64,000 bases of DNA from Arachnia rubra (lineage in GTDB: Bacteria; Actinomycetota; Actinomycetes; Propionibacteriales; Propionibacteriaceae), in contig NZ_AP024463.1 of the NCBI RefSeq assembly GCF_019973735.1, positions 2,604,001 to 2,668,000 on the forward strand, read 5' to 3'. The notes under the pieces are model-generated. The model did no database searches. It saw only the letters and a program-made list of their open reading frames with translations, and had not been told where the DNA came from. Within the stretch, counting starts at the first letter, position 1. Each line of letters starts with the position of its first letter. This document shows positions 8,798 to 17,534 of the stretch, one piece after another. Made by a program: the position numbers and the translations under genes.

Positions 8798-9703
8798 CTA
8801 CAGCAGTTCCAAGGCTATTCCATCCAGGATGTCAGTTTCGCTGACTAGGATTTTTTGGGAGGGAATTCTCGCGGCTATCTCGTCGAGGATCAGGGTCCCG
8901 GCCCCGATCACCCCAGCCCGGAGGGGATGCATGCAAGGCTCCCCCTCGATCTCGGACACCGGGGTGGCCAGCCAGTGGCTGTTGGCGTCGCGGATGTCGT
9001 CGCATCCCAGCACCAGGCCGTGCACCGCATCACGGGAATAGGCCTCCAACCCCAGCACCCGGGCGGCAACGCTCGTCACGGTCCCAGCCACCCCGACCGC
9101 ACTCGCGACGGCAGCGAAATCGATCCCGGAGCCATCCAGCAGATCACCGACGAACGCCCGGGAGGTCCTCTGCTCCTCGGACGTCGGAGGGTCGGTGTGC
9201 AGGAACCGTTCACGGAGCCGCACGGAACCGACGTTGAGGGAGACGGAGTGCAGGATCGTCCCGGCCACATCGGCCAGCACCAGCTCCGTCGAGCCACCGC
9301 CGATGTCGAGGATCAGGGTCGGCGGGGTCACATCCACCGCGCAGAGCGCCCCGGAGCTGGATAGCCGCGCCTCCTCCTGGCCCGGGATCACGTCCACCTC
9401 CACGCCCAGGCGTTCGCGCACCCCGTCGCTCAGCAGCTGCCGGTTCGTGACGTCACGCGCCGCGGAGGTGGCGACGAATCGCACCTTCCCAGCGCCATGG
9501 GCACGGATGATCTGGGCGAACTCGTCGCAGACAGCAAAGGTGCGGGCCAGGGCATCCGGATGGAACTCCCCGGTGGCGTCGACTCCCTGCCCGAGGCGCG
9601 CCAGCCGCACCTCACGCGCTAGCTCTTGGGGCGCATCGCGGCTTCCCGCCAGGACGAGCAGGCGGATTGAGTTGGTTCCGCAGTCGATGGCAGCCACCGT
9701 CAT
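8798..9703 (-). CDS. ppx: Ppx/GppA phosphatase family (exopolyphosphatase)
   Basis: A 301-residue member of the ASKHA-fold Ppx/GppA family, which hydrolyses polyphosphate and/or pppGpp. The phosphate-1 motif is DCGTNSIRLLV near residue 8; the phosphate-2 motif is LDIGGGSTEL near residue 140. Length matches the short actinobacterial form (domains I-II only), so exopolyphosphatase activity is inferred from family knowledge. It overlaps the DUF501 stop by 4 bases (ATGA), as the last gene of the eno - divIC - DUF501 - ppx block. Confidence 0.92.
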   Translation of the reverse strand: MTVAAIDCGTNSIRLLVLAGSRDAPQELAREVRLARLGQGVDATGEFHPDALARTFAVCDEFAQIIRAHGAGKVRFVATSAARDVTNRQLLSDGVRERLGVEVDVIPGQEEARLSSSGALCAVDVTPPTLILDIGGGSTELVLADVAGTILHSVSLNVGSVRLRERFLHTDPPTSEEQRTSRAFVGDLLDGSGIDFAAVASAVGVAGTVTSVAARVLGLEAYSRDAVHGLVLGCDDIRDANSHWLATPVSEIEGEPCMHPLRAGVIGAGTLILDEIAARIPSQKILVSETDILDGIALELL

Positions 9704-10197
9704 GCCGGCTCCTCACAGCAGGCATCCCCGACCCGTTCCCGCACCAGAGCCAGGGCCTCGTCCCCCAGGGGATTCACGCCGGGGCCCACCGCCAGCGAAT
9801 GTCCCACGAGGACATGAAGGCATTTCACACGGGCCGGCATGCCGCCCGCGGAGACTCCCTCGATCTCCGGCACAGCCCCGAGGGCAGCCCGGTCCGCGAG
9901 GTAGGCCTCGTGGGCATTCTGGTAACGGACCGCCAGTTCCCCGTCCTCCTGGAGCCGCCGCGACATCTCAGCCATCAGCCCCGAGGCCTCCAGCGACGAG
10001 CAGGCCGCGACGTACCGAGGGTTGGTCAGGTAGTAGACGGTGGGGAAAGGCGTGCCATTGTCCAGTCTGGGAAGGGTCTTGATCACCCCGGGGTTTCCGC
10101 AGGGACAACGCCACGCGACTGCCACCACTCCGCGCGGGGTGCGCCCCAACTGGTTCTCGATCACGTCGAGGTCAGCGGCTGTGGGAGCCTCGCTCAC
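9700..10197 (-). CDS. DUF501 domain protein
   Basis: A 165-residue actinobacterial DUF501 protein. The conserved core holds the Cys pair WRCPCGNPGVIKT and the segment LPRLDNGTPFPTVYYLTNP, then helices to GMPARVKCLHVLVGHSLAVGPGVNPLGDEAL; Cys and His residues suggest a possible metal site. The GTG at 10197 is chosen because GAGGAAT sits just upstream and DUF501 homology begins here. An ATG-initiated frame reaching to 10584 would run through the divIC gene and is spurious. Position between divIC and ppx is conserved in Actinobacteria; the function is unknown. Confidence 0.9.
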   Translation of the reverse strand: MSEAPTAADLDVIENQLGRTPRGVVAVAWRCPCGNPGVIKTLPRLDNGTPFPTVYYLTNPRYVAACSSLEASGLMAEMSRRLQEDGELAVRYQNAHEAYLADRAALGAVPEIEGVSAGGMPARVKCLHVLVGHSLAVGPGVNPLGDEALALVRERVGDACCEEPA

Positions 10198-10205
10198 CAG
10201 ATTCC

Positions 10206-10781
10206 TCACTCTTCCTCTTCGGCCGGGGCATCGGCCACGGCGACCGATCCCCACATCTGCTGCCACCACATACCGCTGCTGGGCTTGTTGGGAGCCAGCG
10301 CAGTGGAGTCGCCGCCAATCGGCTTGCCGTCGGCGCCGATCACCCGGTAACCGGTCTCCCCCGGCATGACCCAGCCGAGCCGGGACCGGGCCTCCGCCTT
10401 GACGAAGGCGGGGTCCTTCCAGCGGGCCAGCTGATCCTCCAGGGTGGAGATCTCCTGCTGGCGCTGCGCGATCTGTTCTCGCAGCATCGCCGTCTCCTGC
10501 GCCTGGGCGAAGTAAACCCGCAGGCTCTGAGCCAGGGTGACGGCCAGCGCGGCCATGACGACCCCCAGGATGAGGAGCCGCCACGTCATCCCGAGCGCAC
10601 GCTCGGAGGATGTGACGCGGGGCCGTTCCGCGGTGGCACGGGCGACGGCCTCCGCATCCAGCGGACGGGTCCGGGAGCGACCGCTGGAGATCCGCTCCCC
10701 CGGACGGGCCGCGGTCCGGGAACGCGGGGATCCACGTCCCGGACCGCTGCCCGTCGGCTTGCTTCTGGGATTACTCGGCAT
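10206..10781 (-). CDS. FtsB/DivIC-family septum formation initiator
   Basis: A 191-residue bitopic membrane protein of the divisome. It has a long basic, disordered N-terminal tail (residues 1-65), one transmembrane segment (LLILGVVMAALAVTLAQSL, about 68-86), then a coiled coil (AQAQETAMLREQIAQRQQEISTLEDQL). A short conserved tail follows (DPAFVKAEARSRLGWVMPGETGYRV), diagnostic of the FtsB/DivIC family in Actinobacteria. It should bind FtsL and FtsQ outside the membrane. The position after eno is conserved. Confidence 0.92.
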   Translation of the reverse strand: MPSNPRSKPTGSGPGRGSPRSRTAARPGERISSGRSRTRPLDAEAVARATAERPRVTSSERALGMTWRLLILGVVMAALAVTLAQSLRVYFAQAQETAMLREQIAQRQQEISTLEDQLARWKDPAFVKAEARSRLGWVMPGETGYRVIGADGKPIGGDSTALAPNKPSSGMWWQQMWGSVAVADAPAEEEE

Positions 10782-10811
10782 GCGACCAGTCTGACTGATG
10801 CGAGTGCCGGA

Positions 10812-12161
<1,350 letters not shown>

Positions 12162-12198
12162 TCACGCCTTTCTTCCGCCCCTCGCACAGGGTTGCAGA

Positions 12199-12489
12199 TC
12201 AGCGGCGTTTGACGACCTGGGCTATCAATTCCCGGCTGCACCCGATCGCTTTCGCGAGCGCGCCATAGGACCAGCGTTTCTCATCCTCAGCGCGCAGCTG
12301 CCGGATCAGGCGGTCGCGCTCGGCACGCAGGTCGGCGGCGCGCCGCTCGGCCTCGGACGCCTGGTCGTGGAGTTCCCGGGCCCTGGCGGCCTTGAGGTCC
12401 GACACTCCCCCGGAACGACGAGTGGCGGCCCCGCCTGCGCCTGTCAGCGCGGCGTTGCCGCCACGTGTCCGGTCCCGCCTAGAAGCCAC
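12199..12489 (-). CDS. Small coiled-coil/HTH-like protein coupled to Ro60 gene
   Basis: A 96-residue basic protein starting at a GTG that overlaps the last 11 bases of the Ro60-like gene in another frame, so it is translationally coupled. Residues 1-25 are basic and disordered and 30-70 form an Arg/Glu-rich helix. The C-terminus (WSYGALAKAIGCSRELIAQVVKRR) reads as a short helix-turn-helix. Such a tail could bind DNA or RNA. I do not recognise a named family. The context suggests a role with the Ro60/Y-RNA particle or its regulation, which is inference. Confidence 0.7.
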   Translation of the reverse strand: MASRRDRTRGGNAALTGAGGAATRRSGGVSDLKAARARELHDQASEAERRAADLRAERDRLIRQLRAEDEKRWSYGALAKAIGCSRELIAQVVKRR

Positions 12490-14047
12490 GCGAAAACTCC
12501 GAGATCAGGTTCGGCACCGCATGGTCGAATCCGGCCACGTCCAGCATGCCCGCGTCGTCCGGGTTGGCGATGCTGAACCCCGTGGAGGTCATGGCCACCA
12601 CCACGAGCTTCGCCGGGATGCCGGTTGCCCGGCGGTACTCGGCCAGGGCCTGGTACGGGTGGATTCTCCCGCACCAGGTCTCGTTGTCGGTGTAGACCAC
12701 GAAGGTGTCCACCTCCAGTTTCTGCTTCCGGGCGTGGATCATTGGCTGTGCGCAGTCCGTGTTGCCGAACGGCAGACCGCTGATCCTGCCCAGCACGTCA
12801 TCGAGACGCTGCCGCGGTGACAGGTCGAGCGGCTGCAGCCGCCCGGTGAAACCGACGACCGCCGAGACGGGTTCTGTTGCCAGCTGCACCAGGGCCAGAC
12901 CCGCCGAGGCCTCGCGGGCGGTCACCGGCAAGCCCGAGATGTAGGAGGCCATCGAACCGGAGACGTCCAGCGCCAGCATGGTGCGCTTACCCGACGGGAC
13001 AACTGCGCCAAAAGTGGCGTAGAACGCATCATCCAGGGCGTCGACGACCCTGCGGCTGGGCTGCCATGAGCTCTTGCCGCGTACTGACTGCCCGGAGGCA
13101 TAGGTGCGTGCCGCCACGAGGACGTTCACCGGGTGGACGCGCGCCTTGCGGAGCCGGCCGGGATCGGTGAGCTGCGCGCATACCTGCTCGGTGTGGCCTC
13201 CCAGGTCGCTGAGAAGACCCAGCCCGGTGAGTCGTGGCAGCTGGCGCAGCAACGCCGTCTGCGGGATTCCCGCTTCCAGGAGCGCCTCCCAGACCTCGGG
13301 CTCCTTGAGAGCGGCGTCCGGCAGCATCTCCCAGGTCAGCCGGTGCTCACGAACCAGCCCAGCCCAGGTGCTGGCCTTCGTCGCCTCCTGCGCCTTCAGG
13401 AAGACGCGGATCAGCTCTGGTGTGTCATCATCCACCGACCTGCGCACGATCCAGTCGAACAGCGACCGCAGCTCCGGCACCGGCGTCACGGGGTGTGACA
13501 GCCGTAGCAGGTCCCGGTGCGTCCAGCCGTCGCGCTGACGGTACTTGACCACCTGATAGGCCAGGTCGCTGGCCTGCCGGTCCGTATACCAGCGCCCGAC
13601 GGCGCGGCGCAGCCCGCGTCCCCAACCGCGGAACTGCTGCACGTAGGCGGCGAAGGTGAACAGGTGGGTTCCAGTGCGCGCCACCGTGGGCAAAGCGGCC
13701 AGCGCAGCCGCGGAGGTCTCAGGCACGGAGGCTGCATAGGCCAGCGCGAACAGGGCCGGGTTCTGCCGGGGCGCGGCGCCGCGGGCAGAGACGTCGACGA
13801 TGGTGGCGACCAGCCCCTCGGGGTCCGATGCGGCCATACGCTGGAGGACGGCGACGTTCTGGATGGCCAGGTCCGCGGCGGAGGCATAGTAGGTGCCCCC
13901 ATCGACCCCGAGCAGCAGGAAGCGGCGCAGCCGCGCGGCATCGTCGAGTTCAAAGGTGTAACCCCCGGCTGAGTTCAGGACCTGCCGCTCGTCGGCGGGC
14001 GCGTTCTGCGGGGTGATCCGCAGTGCAATCCGGCGCAGTACGTCCAT
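12479..14047 (-). CDS. rsr: Ro60 ortholog (TROVE and vWA-like domain, Rsr)
   Basis: A 522-residue protein of the Ro60/TROVE family, a ring of HEAT-like helical repeats plus a vWA-like domain that binds Y RNAs and RNA 3' ends. N-terminal hallmarks include NSAGGYTFELDDAARLRRFLLLGVDGGTYY. HEAT-like helices cover residues 60-330, and the vWA MIDAS motif DVSGSM is at 361-366, with YTDNETWCG further on. The start is ATG 14047, with AAAGGAGG 8 bases upstream; longer ATG forms add only a disordered tail overlapping the Y RNA. In bacteria, Ro60 with Y RNA acts in rRNA maturation and decay with PNPase (family knowledge). The adjacent YrlA-like RNA strongly supports the call. No rtcB/rtcA neighbour is present. 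Confidence 0.93.
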   Translation of the reverse strand: MDVLRRIALRITPQNAPADERQVLNSAGGYTFELDDAARLRRFLLLGVDGGTYYASAADLAIQNVAVLQRMAASDPEGLVATIVDVSARGAAPRQNPALFALAYAASVPETSAAALAALPTVARTGTHLFTFAAYVQQFRGWGRGLRRAVGRWYTDRQASDLAYQVVKYRQRDGWTHRDLLRLSHPVTPVPELRSLFDWIVRRSVDDDTPELIRVFLKAQEATKASTWAGLVREHRLTWEMLPDAALKEPEVWEALLEAGIPQTALLRQLPRLTGLGLLSDLGGHTEQVCAQLTDPGRLRKARVHPVNVLVAARTYASGQSVRGKSSWQPSRRVVDALDDAFYATFGAVVPSGKRTMLALDVSGSMASYISGLPVTAREASAGLALVQLATEPVSAVVGFTGRLQPLDLSPRQRLDDVLGRISGLPFGNTDCAQPMIHARKQKLEVDTFVVYTDNETWCGRIHPYQALAEYRRATGIPAKLVVVAMTSTGFSIANPDDAGMLDVAGFDHAVPNLISEFSRGF

Positions 14048-14101
14048 GATGTCGCCTCCTTTCATTCGTCTTGGGCCTCTCGGAGCGGAAGGAGAGGAAG
14101 A

Positions 14102-14235
14102 GGCCCGGGCGGGCGTAGGTGTGGACACCGGAGTGCTGCTCTACCAATTGAGCTACGCCCGTTAGGACGACGGGACTCGAACCTGCAACCCGCCCATCCA
14201 TAGTGGTAACCGATGCCCTTCGGCCCACCCGGGCC
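14102..14235 (-). ncRNA. yrlA: YrlA-type Y RNA (tRNA-mimicking, Ro60 partner)
   Basis: A structured RNA about 134 nt long lies 54 bases upstream of the Ro60 start. Its ends pair (14223-14235 with 14102-14114, G+C rich). Next to the 5' strand is GGGCCGAAGGGC, close to the GGUCCGAAGG Ro-binding sequence of vertebrate Y RNAs. The interior mimics tRNA: a T-arm with loop TTCGAGT (14175-14181), then a 7-bp acceptor-like stem GGGCGTA/TACGCCC (14154-14160 with 14111-14117) enclosing a perfect D-arm (14138-14153) and a short third hairpin. T-arm precedes D-arm and there is no normal anticodon loop, so this is not a functional tRNA. Exact transcript ends are unknown. Confidence 0.85.
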
Positions 14236-14245
14236 ACGTCACCGC

Positions 14246-14381
14246 ATGAGGGCCACCCGGGCGTGTGAGTGCATCCGGCGTTCAACCGACGGGGGCGGCT
14301 TTTCAGACAACAGGCCTGGCAATGTGCCGCAGCCCGCACGGAAGTCGTTAACCGAGCGCGACCGGCCCGGGTGGTCCTCAT
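14246..14381. other. Long inverted-repeat element next to YrlA, possible second structured RNA
   Basis: Arms 14246-14262 and 14365-14381 pair over 17 positions with a single G-T type difference and enclose about 102 bases, a span nearly equal to the YrlA element beside it. The interior holds small hairpin potential (CGG...CCG around a 7-base loop near 14280) but no clear CCGAAGG motif or perfect T-arm. It lies between the candidate promoter and YrlA, so it could be the leader of the same transcript, a divergent second Y RNA, or an attenuator. Confidence 0.5.
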
Positions 14382-14414
14382 ATTGAGTTCTTCGTTCCGG
14401 GCCTTGCCCGTCAA

Positions 14415-14452
14415 CTGTGTATTACAGTACACAGTCCTTCGCAGGGATGCAA
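14415..14452 (-). promoter_or_regulatory. Candidate promoter and palindrome for the Y RNA/Ro60 unit
   Basis: Read on the minus strand, TTGCAT (14447-14452) and TACTGT (14424-14429) are separated by 17 bases, a sigma-A-like pair. The -10 sits inside a perfect 7-bp inverted repeat CTGTGTA/TACACAG (14415-14434), a possible operator. It lies downstream of mazG and upstream of the Y RNA. Confidence 0.45.
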
Positions 14453-14505
14453 CTCATGGTTCTTCGTGGGACCCGTGGTGGAATAGAGGACGCCGACAGC
14501 TGGTG

Positions 14506-15138
14506 TCAGTCCGCGTCCGACCGCCTCTCCGCTTCCCGGATCCGATCCTCCAGCTCACGGAGAGCGGCACGGACCGAGGCGTCGGCATCGATGCCGCTGG
14601 CCTGGGCCCGGGCGACGAGAGCCCGGATCTGCTCCCCCGTCTCGCTGGCCGTGATGGCCTCGTCCGGCAACTCGACGGCGACCTGATGCGACCGGGCCCG
14701 CGAGATGACCTTCTGGGTGCGCGCCAAGGAGCTCATAGACTGCGCGATGCCGTCCAACGACGAGGTCCTACCCTTCTCCTGGCGTTTGCTCTGCTCCCAG
14801 GTCTGCCTGAGATTCTCGGGAACCTCACCGCCGCCGAAGACGTGGGGATGCCGGCGAATCAGCTTGTCGGCGATCCCCCGGGCGACGTCGTCGAGGGTGA
14901 AGCGCCCCTCGTCCTCGGCTATCTGGGCGTGGAAGTAGACCTGAAGCAGCAGGTCGCCAAGCTCCTCCAGAAGGTCGGCGTCGGTTCCCTGCTCGACGGC
15001 GTCGACCACCTCGCAGGCCTCCTCGACGAGGTGGGTCAGCAGCGACTGGTGGGTCTGTTCCCGGTCCCAGGGACATTCGACGCGCAGCCGGGCCATCACC
15101 TCGCGGAGGCGGATCAGCTGCTCACCGGCCATGGTCAT
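14506..15138 (-). CDS. mazG: MazG nucleoside triphosphate pyrophosphohydrolase
   Basis: A 210-residue house-cleaning NTP pyrophosphohydrolase that converts (d)NTPs to NMPs and pyrophosphate. The MazG core holds CPWDREQTHQSLLTHLVEEACEVVDAVE, then LLEELGDLLLQVYFHA with the metal-binding EExxE and ExxD carboxylates. A C-terminal tail (about 130-210) is typical of the mycobacterial-type protein rather than the two-domain E. coli form. Its ATG overlaps the lipoprotein stop by one base (TGATG), so the two are coupled. The order mfd - lipoprotein - mazG is conserved in Actinobacteria, here split by a GH16 gene. Confidence 0.93.
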   Translation of the reverse strand: MTMAGEQLIRLREVMARLRVECPWDREQTHQSLLTHLVEEACEVVDAVEQGTDADLLEELGDLLLQVYFHAQIAEDEGRFTLDDVARGIADKLIRRHPHVFGGGEVPENLRQTWEQSKRQEKGRTSSLDGIAQSMSSLARTQKVISRARSHQVAVELPDEAITASETGEQIRALVARAQASGIDADASVRAALRELEDRIREAERRSDAD

Positions 15139-15620
15139 CAGTCCTCCGTCGCGACCGAGATGGAGCCGCCCTGCGGGTCAAGTCCCTGCTCCGGGTCCCA
15201 GCTGCCATAGCGCGGATTGAACTCCACCTGCGGCAGCAGTTGCTGAACGGTGTCCGGGTCCACATTCCGCTGCATAAGGCGCAGTTTCACGCGGCCTTGA
15301 AGCACCTTCTCGCAGGGAGTTCCGGCCAGGGCCCTGCCCTGGGGGTCCGACTCGATGCTCTGCCGGATCCCGGCCTCATCGAAGGGGGTCCCAACGCCTT
15401 GGGCAACGTGGTCGGCGATGTCGCCGGCCACCAGGAAGAACAGCGCCCGGGTGCGGGTGACCTCAAGGCCAGCTGCCTTGCACGACTCCACCGTCTCAGT
15501 CAGCCTCACCTCCGGGATGGCCACATCACCGACGACTGCTGCGGTGGACGCACTGTGCGAGCAGCCGGCAAGCGCCGCAGCGGCCAGGCACGCAGCGGCA
15601 GTACGGGTGGCGAACTTCAT
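15138..15620 (-). CDS. SurA N-terminal-like lipoprotein
   Basis: A 160-residue lipoprotein with signal MKFATRTAAACLAAAALAGC, whose lipobox LAGC makes Cys20 the lipid anchor. The mature part (VVGDVAIPEVRLTETVESC..., then a helix-rich region with two Cys) resembles the SurA N-terminal chaperone-like domain without a peptidyl-prolyl isomerase domain. It may assist folding of exported proteins, by family knowledge. It is coupled to mazG. The same small lipoprotein sits between mfd and mazG in other Actinobacteria. Confidence 0.82.
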   Translation of the reverse strand: MKFATRTAAACLAAAALAGCSHSASTAAVVGDVAIPEVRLTETVESCKAAGLEVTRTRALFFLVAGDIADHVAQGVGTPFDEAGIRQSIESDPQGRALAGTPCEKVLQGRVKLRLMQRNVDPDTVQQLLPQVEFNPRYGSWDPEQGLDPQGGSISVATED

Positions 15621-15828
15621 GGGTCTCCCTCCGACAAACAGCCTCGCTCCCGAAGCATAGCGTCCACCTCATCATGGGCCAGCACATCCCTGTGATAAAG
15701 GCCGATGAATTCTGAAAGGCGGTTTCACAAGGACTTTTTCCGCAGTTCTCGTTGCATCCCAGGAGTCAGCCCAGTAGCGTGAAGCGTGCTCATCACCGCT
15801 CACGGTATATCCGCAGAAGTGGGAGTCA

Positions 15829-15858
15829 CCTCGATTCGAGGCGTCTTATTTAAAAGAC
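15829..15858. promoter_or_regulatory. Tandem palindromes upstream of the GH16 gene
   Basis: Two adjacent palindromes sit in the 319-bp gap before the GH16 gene: CCTCGA-T-TCGAGG (15829-15841) and GTCTTATTTAAAAGAC (15843-15858, an imperfect palindrome with AT-rich centre). They are candidate operators or leader hairpins about 80-110 bases before the ATG. I see nothing else clear in this gap. Confidence 0.5.
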
Positions 15859-15938
15859 AACCACCTCGGATTCGCGCCTTCGACCACGACGTGGATACGC
15901 CGGGACCGGGACCGTCCTATCGAGGAGTAAATAAGCTG

Positions 15939-17477
15939 ATGAAGATTTATCGCCGTAAATTTCACCTGGCGACGGCAGCGGTGGCGTTCATAGGCGTCTT
16001 ATCGTTCCTACCCATCACACCTGCTAGCGCAGGAACGCACGAGGCTCCCTCATTCCAGTCCGCGCCGTCCGAGGTGGGAGACAACGGTGCGCCGTTCCAG
16101 CTCACCGCCGACCCGGGTCATTTCCAGAAGACAAGCCGGAGCGATGGCTCAGCAGCGGATTCCACGCTAACGGGTTACACCTTCCAGCTGGACGCGATCC
16201 CCTCCACCAGCGTCTACAACCGAGTGCAGGTCCGCAAGTCCGGGGAGAGCTATTACTCGGTCGTCGTGCGCTCCACTGAAGGGAAGGACTCCTACATCCA
16301 GCTGGAGAAGGTCACCAACGGCACCACTGAGGTACTCCAGGGCGCCAAGGTGAACGGCCTCAAGACCGGAACCAGCTACCGCCTCGAACTGGAGGCAGCC
16401 GGGAAGGACAAGGCGACCCTGTCCGCACGGGTCTATGAGGCCAGCTCCTCTGCTCCGCAGTGGCAGGTGACGGCAACCGACGAGAAGAGCCCCTTCGCAC
16501 CATCATCAGAGATCGGGGTGACCGCCTACGTGGGCAAGGGCAGTAGCACCCCCGTCACCACGACGGTCAGCAACCTGACCTCCGCGGACACCGCGGCGAG
16601 CACAGCACAGCAGACAAACCAGCAGAACGCAGCAGACGGCCACGTCGAGGGCTGGGGAGACCCCGTCTTCAATGACGATTTCAATGACTTCTCCCAGACG
16701 AAGAATAAGTGGAATATTGAAGATAATACCTATGTCGGCTACGACTGGGGGGAGATCAAGGCAGACAATGTTAACGTCCGTGATGGCAATCTGGTCATTC
16801 ACACCGAACGTCTAAAGGAGCCGATATCCCACAAAAAGGGGGATATAGACAAGGATGGCAATATCATCAAGCAACGCTGGTACTCCACAGGATCCCTCCA
16901 GACCAAGAATGGAAAATTCTCCCAGGAGTACGGCCGTTTCGAGCTGCGTGCAAAGCTGCCGACGATCAAAGGACACTCCCGCGGCATCTGGCCCGCATTC
17001 TGGATGCGCCCAGATAATGCTGACACCAACGAAGGTGAGATCGATATCCTCGAGGCCTACGGCACCCCAGCGGAAAGCCACGAAGACGACCATATCGACC
17101 TGCTGACCCAGTCCACGGCCACCTTGCACTACGTGCAGCCAGATAAGCACCCGGGCCAGAAACAGAAGCACCCCAATGAAAAGGCGATCACGCCGGCGGG
17201 GATCGATGTCAATGATGGCCAATTCCACACGTGGACCGTGGAGTGGACGCCGGAGAAGATCACCTTCTTCGTGGATGGCCAGAACTACTTAGATGTCGAC
17301 AAGTCGAACGACCCCCGCTGGAAGACTCTCTTCGGGTCGGGGGACAAATACAATCTCCGCCTGAACACCCAGGTCGGCTCGGGATACTGGGGCGAGCCCA
17401 ATGCCGAGCAGACGGCCGACAGGACCGAGTTCGTCATCGACTACGTGCGCGCGTGGAAGTACCAGGGACAAAGCTGA
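15939..17477 (+). CDS. Secreted GH16 endo-beta-glucanase-like enzyme
   Basis: A 512-residue secreted protein. Residues 1-31 form a Sec signal (MKIYRRKF then hydrophobic, cleavage near PASAG). Residues 45-215 look like a jelly-roll module (TGYTFQLDAIPS, NRVQVRKSGESYYSVVVR), possibly carbohydrate binding. Residues 235-510 are the GH16 catalytic domain with GRFELRAKLP, GIWPAFWMRP and the EIDILE active site at 367-372 (nucleophile and acid/base Glu). GH16 enzymes cleave beta-1,3 or beta-1,3/1,4 glucans, including dental-plaque or yeast glucans; the precise substrate is inferred. The ATG 15939 has GAGGAG 12 bases upstream; the longer open frame has no signal content. Two rare TTA codons occur, one in the signal peptide. 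Confidence 0.9.
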   Translation: MKIYRRKFHLATAAVAFIGVLSFLPITPASAGTHEAPSFQSAPSEVGDNGAPFQLTADPGHFQKTSRSDGSAADSTLTGYTFQLDAIPSTSVYNRVQVRKSGESYYSVVVRSTEGKDSYIQLEKVTNGTTEVLQGAKVNGLKTGTSYRLELEAAGKDKATLSARVYEASSSAPQWQVTATDEKSPFAPSSEIGVTAYVGKGSSTPVTTTVSNLTSADTAASTAQQTNQQNAADGHVEGWGDPVFNDDFNDFSQTKNKWNIEDNTYVGYDWGEIKADNVNVRDGNLVIHTERLKEPISHKKGDIDKDGNIIKQRWYSTGSLQTKNGKFSQEYGRFELRAKLPTIKGHSRGIWPAFWMRPDNADTNEGEIDILEAYGTPAESHEDDHIDLLTQSTATLHYVQPDKHPGQKQKHPNEKAITPAGIDVNDGQFHTWTVEWTPEKITFFVDGQNYLDVDKSNDPRWKTLFGSGDKYNLRLNTQVGSGYWGEPNAEQTADRTEFVIDYVRAWKYQGQS

Positions 17478-17496
17478 CTTTGCCACCTCGCCCGGC

Positions 17497-17526
17497 GGGG
17501 GCCGCGGGTCTAGACCCGCGGCCCCC
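17497..17526. terminator. Bidirectional terminator between GH16 and mfd
   Basis: A perfect palindrome of 15-base arms (GGGGGCCGCGGGTCT and its complement) is followed by GTTTGTT. It lies between the convergent stops of the GH16 gene (17477) and mfd (17535). Confidence 0.85.
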
Positions 17527-17534
17527 GTTTGTTG

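Noticed and set aside
10198..10584. N-terminal extension of the DUF501 gene
   Set aside because: It overlaps divIC in another frame and has a shadow-like composition; the GTG at 10197 has a good ribosome binding site.
14100..14260. One or two ordinary tRNA genes
   Set aside because: T-arm and D-arm appear in the wrong order, no anticodon arm of normal size fits, and the ends pair with each other around a Ro-type motif; YrlA explains all parts.
13950..14432. 160-codon minus-strand open frame over the Y RNA region
   Set aside because: Its translation (GVAQLVEQ-type strings) is what tRNA-like sequence gives when read as protein, and it overlaps the structured RNA and the Ro60 start.
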